Origin: Labilithrix sp.
Lineage (GTDB): Bacteria; Myxococcota_A; Polyangia; Polyangiales; Polyangiaceae
DNA: 54,008 nucleotides
NCBI GenBank assembly: GCA_019637195.1
Contig: JAHBWA010000055.1
Span: 1-54,008 of the forward strand
Direction of reading: 5' to 3'
Shown here piece after piece: positions 44,011 to 52,854 of this stretch. The translations under genes and the position numbers were made by a program. The notes below the pieces were generated by a model, which worked only from the letters and a program-made list of their open reading frames with translations, did no database searches and was not told the origin of the DNA. Every line of letters begins with the position of its first letter. Within the stretch, counting starts at the first letter, position 1.

Positions 44011-44094
44011 CCCGACCATTCTACCGCGAGCGCCCCGCCGTCCCCAACGACCTCCCATGCGTGCGCCCCCTCGAGCGCGCTCCGACCGGCGGAC

Positions 44095-44134
44095 AAAAGA
44101 GCGAAAGCGCCGCGATCCGAAGATCGACGGCGCT
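44095..44134 (-). terminator. Intrinsic terminator after rpsK
   Basis: On the minus strand a 12-bp stem with one bulged base and a CGAA/TTCG loop (44106-44134) is followed by TTCGCTCTTTTG. It lies about 60 bases after the rpsK stop. It would end the spc-alpha transcript at rpsK, separating it from the downstream lectin gene and from rpsD. Confidence 0.78.
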
Positions 44135-44190
44135 CTCTCGTGCCGACGGCGCCAGTCCGGAGACGAGGCGTCGTCGAGGCGACCGCTGCG

Positions 44191-44607
44191 TCAGACGCGG
44201 CGGCGCTTCGGCGGACGGCAGCCGTTGTGCGGGACCGGCGTGACGTCGCGGATGAGCGTCACCTTGAAGCCCGCCGTCTGCAGGGCGCGGAGCGCGCTCT
44301 CGCGACCGGCGCCGGGGCCCTTCACGAAGACGGCGACCGAACGCATGCCGTGCTCCATCGCCTTGCGGCAGGCCTCTTCCGCCGCGAGCTGCGCGGCGAA
44401 GGGGGTCGACTTGCGCGAGCCCTTGAAGCCGCGCGCGCCGGCGCTCGACCACGCCACGGTGTTCCCGTTGACGTCCGTGATCGTGACGACGGTGTTGTTG
44501 AACGTCGACTGGATGCAGGCGATGCCGGTCGAGATGTTCTTCTTGACCTTCTTCTTGCCGGGCTTGCCCTTGGCTCCGCCGCTCGTCTGGGTCTTCGTGC
44601 TTGCCAT
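44191..44607 (-). CDS. rpsK: 30S ribosomal protein S11
   Basis: The protein has 138 residues. It contains GIACIQSTFNNTVVTITDVNGNTVAWSSAGARGFKGSRKSTPFAAQLAAEEA and ends with VTPVPHNGCRPPKRRRV, the canonical S11 C-terminus near the mRNA platform. The N-terminus (ASTKTQTSGGAKGKPGKKKVKK) is a Lys-rich extension. It follows rpsM by 35 bases. Normally rpsD comes next; here an intrinsic terminator and about 8 kb of other genes follow. Confidence 0.99.
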   Translation of the reverse strand: MASTKTQTSGGAKGKPGKKKVKKNISTGIACIQSTFNNTVVTITDVNGNTVAWSSAGARGFKGSRKSTPFAAQLAAEEACRKAMEHGMRSVAVFVKGPGAGRESALRALQTAGFKVTLIRDVTPVPHNGCRPPKRRRV

Positions 44608-44642
44608 GATCTTCCGTTACTCCGAGAGCTCTAGACCTGCGC

Positions 44643-45026
44643 TCAGCCAGGCTTGCGCGGACCGCCGCGCGAGAGGATGCCCTTACGCGGCCCCTTCCGG
44701 GTGCGCGCGTTCGTGTGCGTGCGCTGACCGTTGACGGGGAGGCCGCGGCGGTGACGGAGGCCGCGGTAGCAACCGAGGTCCATCAAGCGCTTGATGTTCA
44801 TCTGCACTTCGCGGCGGAGGTCGCCCTCGACGCGGTACTCGGTCTCGAGCAGCTCGCGGATGCGCTTGATCTCACCCTCGGTCAGCTCCTCGGTCTTCTT
44901 CTCCGGGGGGATGTTCGCGCGCTTGCAGATCTCTTTCGCGAGCGTGCGACCCACGCCGTAGAGGTACGGGAGCGCGTAAGCGACTTGCTTGTGACGGGGG
45001 AGGTCGACGCCTGCGATACGAGCCAT
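44643..45026 (-). CDS. rpsM: 30S ribosomal protein S13
   Basis: The protein has 127 residues, typical for S13. It begins MARIAGVDLPRHKQVAYALPYLYGVG, contains LTEGEIKRIRELLETEYRVEGDLRREVQMNIKRLMDLGCYRGLRHRRGLPVNGQRTHTNARTRKG and has a basic tail that contacts tRNA in the P site. It is encoded between rpmJ (14-base gap) and rpsK as part of the standard alpha-operon start. Confidence 0.99.
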   Translation of the reverse strand: MARIAGVDLPRHKQVAYALPYLYGVGRTLAKEICKRANIPPEKKTEELTEGEIKRIRELLETEYRVEGDLRREVQMNIKRLMDLGCYRGLRHRRGLPVNGQRTHTNARTRKGPRKGILSRGGPRKPG

Positions 45027-45040
45027 GACGATTCTCTTCC

Positions 45041-45154
45041 TTAGCCCTGGCGCTGCTTGTGGCGCGGGTTCTCACAGATGATGCGCACGACGTTCTTACG
45101 CCGCACGACCTTGCACTTGTCGCAAACCTTCTTGACGGACGGACGGACCTTCAT
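45041..45154 (-). CDS. rpmJ: 50S ribosomal protein L36
   Basis: The protein has 37 residues. It reads MKVRPSVKKVCDKCKVVRRK then VVRIICENPRHKQRQG, with Cys11, Cys14, Cys27 and His32 forming the zinc site of the C+ type. The length is normal. It lies between infA and rpsM as usual. Confidence 0.98.
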   Translation of the reverse strand: MKVRPSVKKVCDKCKVVRRKNVVRIICENPRHKQRQG

Positions 45155-45219
45155 AGCTTGGCTCCGATGGGGAAGTAAGGGGTCGGCTGGTCTGTCGAGT
45201 GAACGTGCGTTTCCGTCGA

Positions 45220-45462
45220 CTACTTGTGACGGTAGGTGATGCGGCCACGGCTCGGATCGTACGGACTCACCTCGACGGTGACCCGATCTCCCGGGAGGAT
45301 GCGGATGTAAAACTGCCGCATACGCCCGCTGATCGTCGCGAGGACGACCAGGCCGTTGTCGCACTTCACGCGGAACATCGCGTTCGGCAGCGCCTCCTGA
45401 ACGACGCCATCGAACTCGAGCTTGTCGCCCTTCGGCTCTTTCCGCTCACGACGCTCACTCAT
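45220..45462 (-). CDS. infA: Translation initiation factor IF-1
   Basis: The protein has 80 residues from ATG 45462. After a short charged N-terminal extension (MSERRERKEPKGDK) the S1/OB-fold follows with FDGVVQEALPNAMFRVKCDNGLVVLATISGRMRQFYIRILPGDRVTVEVSPYDPSRGRITYR. IF-1 binds the 30S A site. It is encoded between adk and rpmJ. The usual map (methionine aminopeptidase) gene of this neighbourhood is not present between adk and infA. Confidence 0.98.
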   Translation of the reverse strand: MSERRERKEPKGDKLEFDGVVQEALPNAMFRVKCDNGLVVLATISGRMRQFYIRILPGDRVTVEVSPYDPSRGRITYRHK

Positions 45463-45511
45463 CAACGATCCCTTCGCCTCTCCTTGAATCTTGGGTTCTG
45501 GGAACCCGGTG

Positions 45512-46138
45512 TTACTTCCGCTTCTCGATCGCAGCGAGCACCCGCTGCGTTACGTCTGCCACTTCGCCGACTCCATCCACTCTCTCGAGCATGCCTGCCT
45601 TCTCGTAGAAGGGCAGGAGGTCGGCCGTCATCCGCTCGTACACGTCGATTCGGTTTCGGACCTTGTCTTCGTGGTCGTCCGCCCGGTGCTCCAGATCTGC
45701 GTCCGGGGGGGGCGGTTTATACTTCAAGTGGTAAATCTGTCCAGTGCGTTTGTCCGTCCGGCGCAGCACCGCTCGTTCCATGAGCAGGTTCTTGTCGACG
45801 GTGAGGGCGATCACGCCGTTCAGTCGCTCCCCCTTCTCGGAGAGCAGGGCGGTGAGCGCCTCGGCCTGAGGGACGGTGCGGGGGAAGCCGTCGAGCAGGA
45901 AGCCGCCCTTGGCGTCCGCCTCCTCGATGCGCTGCCGGATCAGGTCGATGACGACCTCGTCGGGGACGAGCCCGCCGGCGTCCATCTTTTGGATCAGGTC
46001 GGCGGGGAGGCGCCCTTCCTTCTTGGCGGCGCGGAGCATGTCCCCGGTCGAGACCTGCGGGATCCCGTACTTCTCACAGATGACCTTCGCCTGAGTGCCC
46101 TTTCCGGCACCCGGCGGGCCCACGAAGATGAGCCTCAT
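45512..46138 (-). CDS. adk: Adenylate kinase
   Basis: The protein has 208 residues. The P-loop is VGPPGAGKGTQA at the N-terminus. The AMP-binding and lid regions follow: STGDMLRAA, GFLLDGFPRT and a lid beginning RRTDKRTGQIYHLKYKPPP, without the Cys4 zinc site of some lids. It balances ATP, ADP and AMP. The start was set at ATG 46138, which gives MRLIFVGPPGAGKG. It is encoded 37 bases after secY, as in most bacteria, and is followed directly by infA because map is missing. Confidence 0.98.
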   Translation of the reverse strand: MRLIFVGPPGAGKGTQAKVICEKYGIPQVSTGDMLRAAKKEGRLPADLIQKMDAGGLVPDEVVIDLIRQRIEEADAKGGFLLDGFPRTVPQAEALTALLSEKGERLNGVIALTVDKNLLMERAVLRRTDKRTGQIYHLKYKPPPPDADLEHRADDHEDKVRNRIDVYERMTADLLPFYEKAGMLERVDGVGEVADVTQRVLAAIEKRK

Positions 46139-46175
46139 CGTCCCCTCCCCGACCGCGCCTTCGCCCGACGGATCA

Positions 46176-47516
<1,341 letters not shown>

Positions 47517-47544
47517 CGGTGGTGGGTCCTGGGCGAAGCGCCGA

Positions 47545-48018
47545 TCACTCGGACGCCGCTGCGGCCTGCGCCGTCGCGACGAGGACGGCCTTGCCGCCGG
47601 CCTTGGCGATCTTCTCCTGGGCAGACTTGGAGAAGGAGTGCGCCGTGATCGTGATCTTCTTGGTCAGCTCGCCGTTGCCGAGGATCTTGATGCGGTCGAT
47701 CTGGCCCTTCACGAGGCCGCGGTCGCGCAGCGCGCGCTCGTCGACGTTCGCGCCGGCGTCGAACGACTCCAGCTGACCGACGTTGATCTCGGCGACGACC
47801 GCCTGGTTGTGCTTGGTGAAGCCGCGCTTCGGGAGGCGGCGCGCGAGCGGGGTCTGCCCGCCTTCGAACGAGGGCTTGAAGGTGGCGCGGCGGGCGTACT
47901 GGCCCTTCTGACCGCGGCCGGCCGTCTTACCGAGCCCGGAGCCGACGCCGCGGCCCTTACGGAGCTTCTTCTCGGTGGCGCCTTCCGGCTTCGCGAGCTT
48001 GCTGAGGGTGTCAGCCAT
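47545..48018 (-). CDS. rplO: 50S ribosomal protein L15
   Basis: The protein has 157 residues. The N-terminal half has the Gly/Arg-rich ribosome-core sequence RKGRGVGSGLGKTAGRGQKGQ and FEGGQTPLARRLPKRGF, and the C-terminal half the globular domain with FDAGANVDERALRDRGLVKGQ. It is between rpmD and secY, as usual. It is a core large-subunit protein needed for late assembly. Confidence 0.99.
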   Translation of the reverse strand: MADTLSKLAKPEGATEKKLRKGRGVGSGLGKTAGRGQKGQYARRATFKPSFEGGQTPLARRLPKRGFTKHNQAVVAEINVGQLESFDAGANVDERALRDRGLVKGQIDRIKILGNGELTKKITITAHSFSKSAQEKIAKAGGKAVLVATAQAAAASE

Positions 48019-48021
48019 GAC

Positions 48022-48204
48022 TCAGATCTCCTCGACGGTGACGAGGTGGAGGACCTTCTTGACCGCGCCGCGGAACGACGGCGTGTTCGCCACTTCGACC
48101 GTCTTGCCGATGCGGCCGAGGCCGAGGCCCTGGAGGTTCAGGCGAAAGCGCCAGTCGACGCCGATGCAGCTCTTGACCTGCTTGATGCGGAGCTTCTGCT
48201 TCAT
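48022..48204 (-). CDS. rpmD: 50S ribosomal protein L30
   Basis: The protein has 60 residues. It begins MKQKLRIKQVKSCIGVDWRF and has LNLQGLGLGRIGKTVEVANTPSFRGAVKKVLHLVTVEEI, the normal small L30. Its start overlaps the rpsE stop by four bases (ATGA), giving translational coupling. Confidence 0.98.
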   Translation of the reverse strand: MKQKLRIKQVKSCIGVDWRFRLNLQGLGLGRIGKTVEVANTPSFRGAVKKVLHLVTVEEI

Positions 48205-48755
48205 GACGCTGCCTCAGCCTTGGCCGTGCCCGTGGCCGACTTCTTCTTGGTGCTTGGAGCAATCAGGTCGGCGGTTTGCTTCCTGCGCTTGCTCGCGACC
48301 TGGTCGAGGCTCTTGAGCTGACGGAGCGCCTGGAGCGTCGCGCGGACGACGTTGTGCGGGTTCGCGCTGCCGATGCACTTCGTGAGGATGTCGTGGATGC
48401 CGGCCGACTCGACGACGGCGCGGACCGCGCCGCCGGCGATGACGCCCGTTCCCTGCGACGCGGGGCGGAGGAACACGCGGCCGGCGCCGAAGTGTCCGTG
48501 CGCCTCGTGCGGGATCGTCACGCCCTCGAGCGGGACCTTGAACAGGTTCTTGCGAGCCTGATCGTTGCCCTTGCGGATGGCCTCCGGGACCTCGTTCGCC
48601 TTGCCGAGGCCGACACCCACGTGACCGCTCTCGTCACCGACGACGACGAGCGCCGCGAACGAGAAGCGCCGGCCGCCCTTGACGACCTTGGCGACGCGGT
48701 TGATGTGGATGATGCGCTCCTTGAGCTTCTCTTCGTCAATCTGCTCGATGGCCAT
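48201..48755 (-). CDS. rpsE: 30S ribosomal protein S5
   Basis: The protein has 184 residues. It contains ERIIHINRVAKVVKGGRRFSFAALVVVGDESGHVGVGLGKANEVPEAIRKG and later GTGVIAGGAVRAVVESAGIHDILTKCIGSANPHNVVRATLQALRQL, typical of S5, which guards mRNA entry and decoding fidelity. A Lys/Ala-rich C-terminal extension of about 20 residues is present. It lies between rplR and rpmD. Confidence 0.99.
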   Translation of the reverse strand: MAIEQIDEEKLKERIIHINRVAKVVKGGRRFSFAALVVVGDESGHVGVGLGKANEVPEAIRKGNDQARKNLFKVPLEGVTIPHEAHGHFGAGRVFLRPASQGTGVIAGGAVRAVVESAGIHDILTKCIGSANPHNVVRATLQALRQLKSLDQVASKRRKQTADLIAPSTKKKSATGTAKAEAAS

Positions 48756-48831
48756 CGTTTGCTCGATTCTCTGAATCTATCTGCTGAATCAATCTGCCTG
48801 TGTCAGCCCTGAGACGGCGCGAGGCGCCTCC

Positions 48832-49191
48832 TCAGAACTCGAGGCCACCCTCGCGCGCACCCTCGGCGAGGGCCTTGATGCGGCCGTGGTAGAGGTAGCC
48901 GTTGCGGTCGAAGACGATCTTCGTGATGCCCTTGGCCTTGAGCTGGGCGGCGATCGTCTTGCCGACGAGCGTGGCAGCGTCGGTCTTCTTCGAGTCGTCC
49001 GCCTGCGCCTTGACGTCCTTGGCGAGCGTCGAGCAGTGCGCGACCGTCTTGCCCGCGACGTCGTCGACGACCTGCGCGTAGATGTGCTTGAGGCTGCGGA
49101 ACACGGAGAGGCGCGGACGCTCCTCGGTGCCGCTGATCTTGCGGCGGATGCGAAGCTTGCGGCGCTCGCGGCCCTGGATCTGCATCGACAT
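48832..49191 (-). CDS. rplR: 50S ribosomal protein L18
   Basis: The protein has 119 residues. It has RKLRIRRKISGTEERPRLSVFRSLKHIYAQVVDDVAGKTVAHCSTL and ends with VFDRNGYLYHGRIKALAEGAREGGLEF. L18 binds 5S rRNA together with L5. It lies between rplF (8-base gap) and rpsE, as usual. Confidence 0.99.
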   Translation of the reverse strand: MSMQIQGRERRKLRIRRKISGTEERPRLSVFRSLKHIYAQVVDDVAGKTVAHCSTLAKDVKAQADDSKKTDAATLVGKTIAAQLKAKGITKIVFDRNGYLYHGRIKALAEGAREGGLEF

Positions 49192-49199
49192 GACGTGCC

Positions 49200-49796
49200 T
49201 TACTTTCCGCCCTTCGAGGCAGCCTTGCCGGCCTTCTCGCGGACCTTCTCGCCGTCGTAACGAACGCCCTTGCCACCGTACGGCTCCGGGGGACGGAAGC
49301 CGCGGATCTTCGCCGCCGTCTGGCCCATCTTCTCCTTGTCGGCGCCCGTGAGGATCACGATGGTGCCCTTGGAGTCGGCGGGGACGGTGACGGTGATGCC
49401 GTCGGGGATCGGGAAGTTGATCGGGTGGGAGAAGCCGAGCGCGAGGTTCAGGACCTTGCCCTTGACCTCGGCGCGGTAACCCGTGCCGACCAGCTTGAGC
49501 GTGCGCGTGTAGCCGTTGGCCGCGCCGTCGACCATGCCGTTGAGGATCGACCGGGCGAGGCCCTGGAAGCGCGCGCCGTCGCGACCGTCGACGGTCGGGA
49601 CGATGAAGACGTCGCTGCCCTCGGTCTTCACCTTGACGTTCGGGGTGATCGGGCGCGAGAGCTGCCCCTTCGGGCCCTTGACCTCGAACTTGCCGTTCGC
49701 GGTGTTGACCGTGACGCCCTTGGGGAGCGTGATCGGCCGCTTGCCGACGCGCGACTGGCGGAGCGGAGCGGCTTCGGTTTGTGCGGTGTTGCTCAT
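49200..49796 (-). CDS. rplF: 50S ribosomal protein L6
   Basis: The protein has 198 residues, slightly longer than average because of an N-terminal leader (SNTAQTEAAPLRQSRVGKRPI). The duplicated domain has VTVNTANGKFEVKGPKGQLSRPI and later YRAEVKGKVLNLALGFSHPINFPIPDGITV, ending in IRGFRPPEPYGGKGVRYDGEKVREKAGKAASKGGK. It supports the L7/L12 stalk base. It is between rpsH and rplR. Confidence 0.99.
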   Translation of the reverse strand: MSNTAQTEAAPLRQSRVGKRPITLPKGVTVNTANGKFEVKGPKGQLSRPITPNVKVKTEGSDVFIVPTVDGRDGARFQGLARSILNGMVDGAANGYTRTLKLVGTGYRAEVKGKVLNLALGFSHPINFPIPDGITVTVPADSKGTIVILTGADKEKMGQTAAKIRGFRPPEPYGGKGVRYDGEKVREKAGKAASKGGK

Positions 49797-49800
49797 CGGA

Positions 49801-50196
49801 TCACCAGACCTCGCAGAGGAGCTCGCCGCCGACCTTCTGCTCGCGCGCCTGACGGTCCGTCATGACGCCGCGGGAGGTCGACAGGATCGAGATGCCCATG
49901 CCGCTGCGGACGCGCGGGATGCGGTCGTAGCGGACGTAGACACGACGGCCGGGGGCGGACACGCGACGAACGCCGTCGATCGCGCTGTCCTTGCCGCGCC
50001 CGTAGCGGAGCACGAGGGTGAGGGTCCTCTTGCCCTCGCCGTCGCTCTCGCGGACGTCGTCGACGAAGCCCTCGGACTTGAGGACGTCGGCGATGTGCTT
50101 CTTGAGGTTCGAGTGCGGCATCTCCACGCGGTCGTGACGGGCAAGAGCGCCGTTACGGATGCGGGCGAGCATGTCGGAGACGGGATCGGTCATCAT
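49801..50196 (-). CDS. rpsH: 30S ribosomal protein S8
   Basis: The protein has 131 residues. It opens with DPVSDMLARIRNGALARHDRVEMPHSNLKKHIADVLKSEGFV and ends with MGISILSTSRGVMTDRQAREQKVGGELLCEVW, the conserved RNA-binding C-terminus. Two consecutive ATG codons (50196 and 50193) make the exact start ambiguous. S8 is a central 30S assembly protein and represses the spc operon in E. coli. It lies between rpsN and rplF. Confidence 0.99.
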   Translation of the reverse strand: MMTDPVSDMLARIRNGALARHDRVEMPHSNLKKHIADVLKSEGFVDDVRESDGEGKRTLTLVLRYGRGKDSAIDGVRRVSAPGRRVYVRYDRIPRVRSGMGISILSTSRGVMTDRQAREQKVGGELLCEVW

Positions 50197-50227
50197 GTTG
50201 GTAGCTTCCCGAGCGCTGAGGGCTCTC

Positions 50228-50413
50228 TCACCAGCTCGCCTTGATCACACCGGGGATTTCACCGCGAAGCGCGAACAGCCGCAGGCAAACGCGGCACAGC
50301 TCGAACTTGCGGTAGTAGGCACGACCACGACCGCAGACCTTGCAGCGGTTGCGGTGGCGCACCTCGAACTTCGGGGGGCGATTGAGCTTCGCAAACTGAC
50401 ACGCACGCGCCAT
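50228..50413 (-). CDS. rpsN: 30S ribosomal protein S14, zinc-type short form
   Basis: The protein has 61 residues. It ends with RCKVCGRGRAYYRKFELCRVCLRLFALRGEIPGVIKASW, where two CxxC pairs make the zinc site of the short S14 form. The length is normal. It lies between rplE and rpsH. S14 is a late-binding 30S head protein. Confidence 0.98.
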   Translation of the reverse strand: MARACQFAKLNRPPKFEVRHRNRCKVCGRGRAYYRKFELCRVCLRLFALRGEIPGVIKASW

Positions 50414-50435
50414 CTTCGTTTTCCTTCTTAATCGC

Positions 50436-51086
50436 TCAGGCCGCTCGGAACGGCATTCCCATGGCCTGGAGGAGCGCGCGCCCCTCTTCGTCGGTCTGCG
50501 CCGTCGTCACGAAGGAGATGTTGAGCCCCTTGATGACGTCGATGCGGTCGTAGTCGATCTCGGGGAAGATGATCTGCTCCTTCAACCCGAGGGTGTAGTT
50601 GCCCTTGCCGTCGAACGCGCGGCGGGAGACGCCGCGGAAGTCGCGGGTCCGCGGGAGGGCGACCGACACGAGGCGGTCGAGGAACTCCCACATCTTCTCG
50701 CTGCGGAGCGTGACCATCGCGCCGATCGGGATGCCCTCGCGGAGCTTGAAGCTCGCGATCGCCTTCTTGGCGCGCGTGACGACGGGCTTCTGGCCCGTGA
50801 ACGCGCGGAGCTCGTCGACCGCGGAGTCGATGATCTTCGGGTTCGTCACGGCCTGCCCGAGGCCCATGTTGACGACGATCTTCTCGAGCTTCGGAACCTG
50901 CATCGGGTTCTTGTACGAGAACTGCTTCTGAAGAGCGGGCACCGCCACCTTCGTGTACTTCTCCGCGAACCGGGCCGGGACGGCCTGGGTGTTGGAGGCT
51001 CCGGTCGGCGCGATCGCAGCGCGGCTCCCGCCGCCTCCGTCGCCCTTGCCCTTCTTCTGCTTCTTGTCTTTCTTGTCGTCAGCCAT
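50436..51086 (-). CDS. rplE: 50S ribosomal protein L5 with N-terminal extension
   Basis: The protein has 216 residues, versus about 180 in most bacteria. The core includes KLEKIVVNMGLGQAVTNPKIIDSAVDELRAFTGQKPVVTRAKKAIASFKLREGIPIGAMVTLRSEKMWEFLDRLVSVALPRTRDFRGVSRRAFDGKGNYTLGLKEQIIFPEI and is typical. The first 35 or so residues are a Lys/Gly-rich extension (MADDKKDKKQKKGKGDGGGG) absent from most L5. L5 binds 5S rRNA and the P-site tRNA. It lies between rplX and rpsN. Confidence 0.99.
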   Translation of the reverse strand: MADDKKDKKQKKGKGDGGGGSRAAIAPTGASNTQAVPARFAEKYTKVAVPALQKQFSYKNPMQVPKLEKIVVNMGLGQAVTNPKIIDSAVDELRAFTGQKPVVTRAKKAIASFKLREGIPIGAMVTLRSEKMWEFLDRLVSVALPRTRDFRGVSRRAFDGKGNYTLGLKEQIIFPEIDYDRIDVIKGLNISFVTTAQTDEEGRALLQAMGMPFRAA

Positions 51087-51127
51087 GGCTTCCTCGGCTC
51101 GCTAGACTCTTGTGGCGTTCGCGCGGC

Positions 51128-51481
51128 TCAGGAGGCCGCGGCGGCGCTCGCCTTGCGCGGCGACGGGATCTCTTCGCCGCTCTTCACGGCGACGCGGACC
51201 TTCACGCCCTTGTCGTCGGTCTTCACGCGCACGCGCGTGCCCTTGCCCGTCTTCGGATCGACGAGCATCACGTTCGACGCCGCGAACGGCTGCTCGCGCT
51301 CGAGGATCCCGCCCTGCTGCATGCGCGGGTTCGGCTTCATGTGGCGCTTGACGAGGTTCACACCCTCGACGAGGACGCGGTCGGTCTCCTTGAAGAGACG
51401 CATGACCTTGCCCTTCTTGCCTTTGTCCTTGCCCGTGATGACGATGACCTCGTCACCCTTCTGGAGTCGCTGGAGGCTCAT
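51128..51481 (-). CDS. rplX: 50S ribosomal protein L24
   Basis: The protein has 117 residues from ATG 51481, which overlaps the rplN stop by one base; a GTG at 51484 would add one Met. It has RLQKGDEVIVITGKDKGKKGKVMRL, the KOW motif, and ERVLVEGVNLVKRHMKPNP-like sequence typical of L24, an early assembly initiator. A short Ser/Ala-rich C-terminus follows. It is between rplN and rplE. Confidence 0.98.
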   Translation of the reverse strand: MSLQRLQKGDEVIVITGKDKGKKGKVMRLFKETDRVLVEGVNLVKRHMKPNPRMQQGGILEREQPFAASNVMLVDPKTGKGTRVRVKTDDKGVKVRVAVKSGEEIPSPRKASAAAAS

Positions 51482-51849
51482 CACAGCACCTCGGGTGCGA
51501 GCGAGATGATCTTCATGAACTTCTTGCCGCGGAGCTCGCGGGCGACCGGTCCGAAGATACGGGTGCCGATCGGCTCGAGCTGCGGGTTGATGAGGACGGC
51601 GCTGTTCTCGTCGAAGCGGATCGAGCTGCCGTCGGGGCGGGACGTGTCGTCCTTCACGCGAACGACGACCGCCTTCGCGGTGTCGCCCTTCTTCACCTTG
51701 GTGTTCGGCATCGCCTCCTTGATGGAGACGACGATCACGTCACCGAGGCGCGCGTAGCGGCGGCGCGAGCCGCCGAGGACCTTCACGCACTGCACACGCT
51801 TCGCGCCGGAGTTGTCCGCGACCTCCAGGACTGTACGCATCTGGATCAT
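51481..51849 (-). CDS. rplN: 50S ribosomal protein L14
   Basis: The protein has 122 residues, exactly the usual length. It begins MIQMRTVLEVADNSGAKRVQCVKVLGGSRRRYARLGDVIVVSIKEA and ends with GPVARELRGKKFMKIISLAPEVL. It forms an intersubunit bridge. The start at 51849 is the ATG that gives the conserved N-terminus. It lies between rpsQ and rplX. Confidence 0.99.
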   Translation of the reverse strand: MIQMRTVLEVADNSGAKRVQCVKVLGGSRRRYARLGDVIVVSIKEAMPNTKVKKGDTAKAVVVRVKDDTSRPDGSSIRFDENSAVLINPQLEPIGTRIFGPVARELRGKKFMKIISLAPEVL

Positions 51850-51857
51850 GGCGACCT

Positions 51858-52190
51858 CTACTCCTCCACGAACTTCTTCACGAGACGCACCACGATGAAG
51901 CGCTTGTCGCGCGAGATCGGGCGGTGCTCCTGGATCTCGACCTGATCGCCGACCTTGTACTGGTTGGTCTCGTCGTGCGCCTTGTAGCGGGTGCGGCTGC
52001 GGACGTACTTGCCGTAGAGCCGATCGCGCGAAGACGTGACGCACTCGACGACGACGGTCTTCGCCATCTTCGCCTTGATGACCTTCCCGACCATCTTGCG
52101 GCGGAAGCCGTGCGCGGCCTTCTCGACCGCGAGCGTCCTCGTGCTCTTCTCGGCTGCGGGGACCGCAGCGGCTGCTTTCTCGTTCGCCAT
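51858..52190 (-). CDS. rpsQ: 30S ribosomal protein S17 with N-terminal extension
   Basis: The protein has 110 residues, versus about 80-85 in most bacteria. The core HGFRRKMVGKVIKAKMAKTVVVECVTSSRDRLYGKYVRSRTRYKAHDETNQYKVGDQVEIQEHRPISRDKRF is canonical S17. The first 27 or so residues (MANEKAAAAVPAAEKSTRTLAVEKA) are an Ala/Glu-rich extension. S17 is a primary 16S binding protein. It lies between rpmC and rplN. Confidence 0.98.
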   Translation of the reverse strand: MANEKAAAAVPAAEKSTRTLAVEKAAHGFRRKMVGKVIKAKMAKTVVVECVTSSRDRLYGKYVRSRTRYKAHDETNQYKVGDQVEIQEHRPISRDKRFIVVRLVKKFVEE

Positions 52191-52195
52191 GGCTT

Positions 52196-52414
52196 CTACT
52201 TCGCCTCGTCCTTCTTGGTGGAGTCGCCGGCTGCGCGCTGAGCGAGGATCGTCTTGACGCGCGCGAGGTCGCGCTTCGTCTTGTTGATCACGCTCGTGTC
52301 GTCGAGGCGGTTCGTGAAGTTCTTGAACCGGTTCTGGAACGTGTCCCTCGTCAGGCTCTTCTCGAGCTCGCGGAGGTCTTCCACGCTGCGCTCACGCAAG
52401 TCCTTCGCTTTCAT
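52196..52414 (-). CDS. rpmC: 50S ribosomal protein L29
   Basis: The protein has 72 residues. It begins MKAKDLRERSVEDLRELEKSL and forms two helices ending in a Lys/Glu tail. L29 lies at the tunnel exit and helps dock SRP and trigger factor. Its ATG overlaps the rplP stop by one base, so the two are coupled. Confidence 0.98.
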   Translation of the reverse strand: MKAKDLRERSVEDLRELEKSLTRDTFQNRFKNFTNRLDDTSVINKTKRDLARVKTILAQRAAGDSTKKDEAK

Positions 52415-52830
52415 CACTGAATGCTCCCGCGGATGAGGAACTTGTAACCGAGGGGCAGCTTGTGACCCGCGAGACGGAACGCTTCGCGCGCCGTCTTCTC
52501 GTCGACACCCGAGATCTCGTACATGACGCGGCCCGGCAGGATGTCGGCCGCCCACTCTTCCACGCCGCCCTTGCCGCCGCCCATTCGGACCTCGAGCGGC
52601 TTCTTCGTGACGGGGCGGTGCGGGAAGATCCGGATCCAGAGCTTGCCGACGCGCTTCACGTGGCGCGTGATCGCCATACGCGCGGCCTCGATCTGGCGCG
52701 CCGTGAGGCGGCCCGGCTCGACGGCCTGCATGGCGAAGTCGCCGAAGGAGACGTCCGAGCCACGGTAGGCCGTGCCCCGGTTGTTGCCCTTCTGCATCTT
52801 GCGGAACTTGGTTCGCTTCGGAGAAAGCAT
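52414..52830 (-). CDS. rplP: 50S ribosomal protein L16
   Basis: The protein has 138 residues. It opens with MLSPKRTKFRKMQKGNNRGTAYRGSDVSFGDFAMQAVEPGRLTARQIEAARMAITRHVKRVGKLWIRIFPHRPVTKKPLEVRMGGGKGGVEEWAADILPGRVMYEISGVDEKTAREAF, canonical L16, which helps organise the A site and peptidyl transferase centre. It lies between rpsC and rpmC. Confidence 0.99.
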   Translation of the reverse strand: MLSPKRTKFRKMQKGNNRGTAYRGSDVSFGDFAMQAVEPGRLTARQIEAARMAITRHVKRVGKLWIRIFPHRPVTKKPLEVRMGGGKGGVEEWAADILPGRVMYEISGVDEKTAREAFRLAGHKLPLGYKFLIRGSIQ

Positions 52831-52854
52831 GGTCGTTCTCTCTTACCTCGGGCC

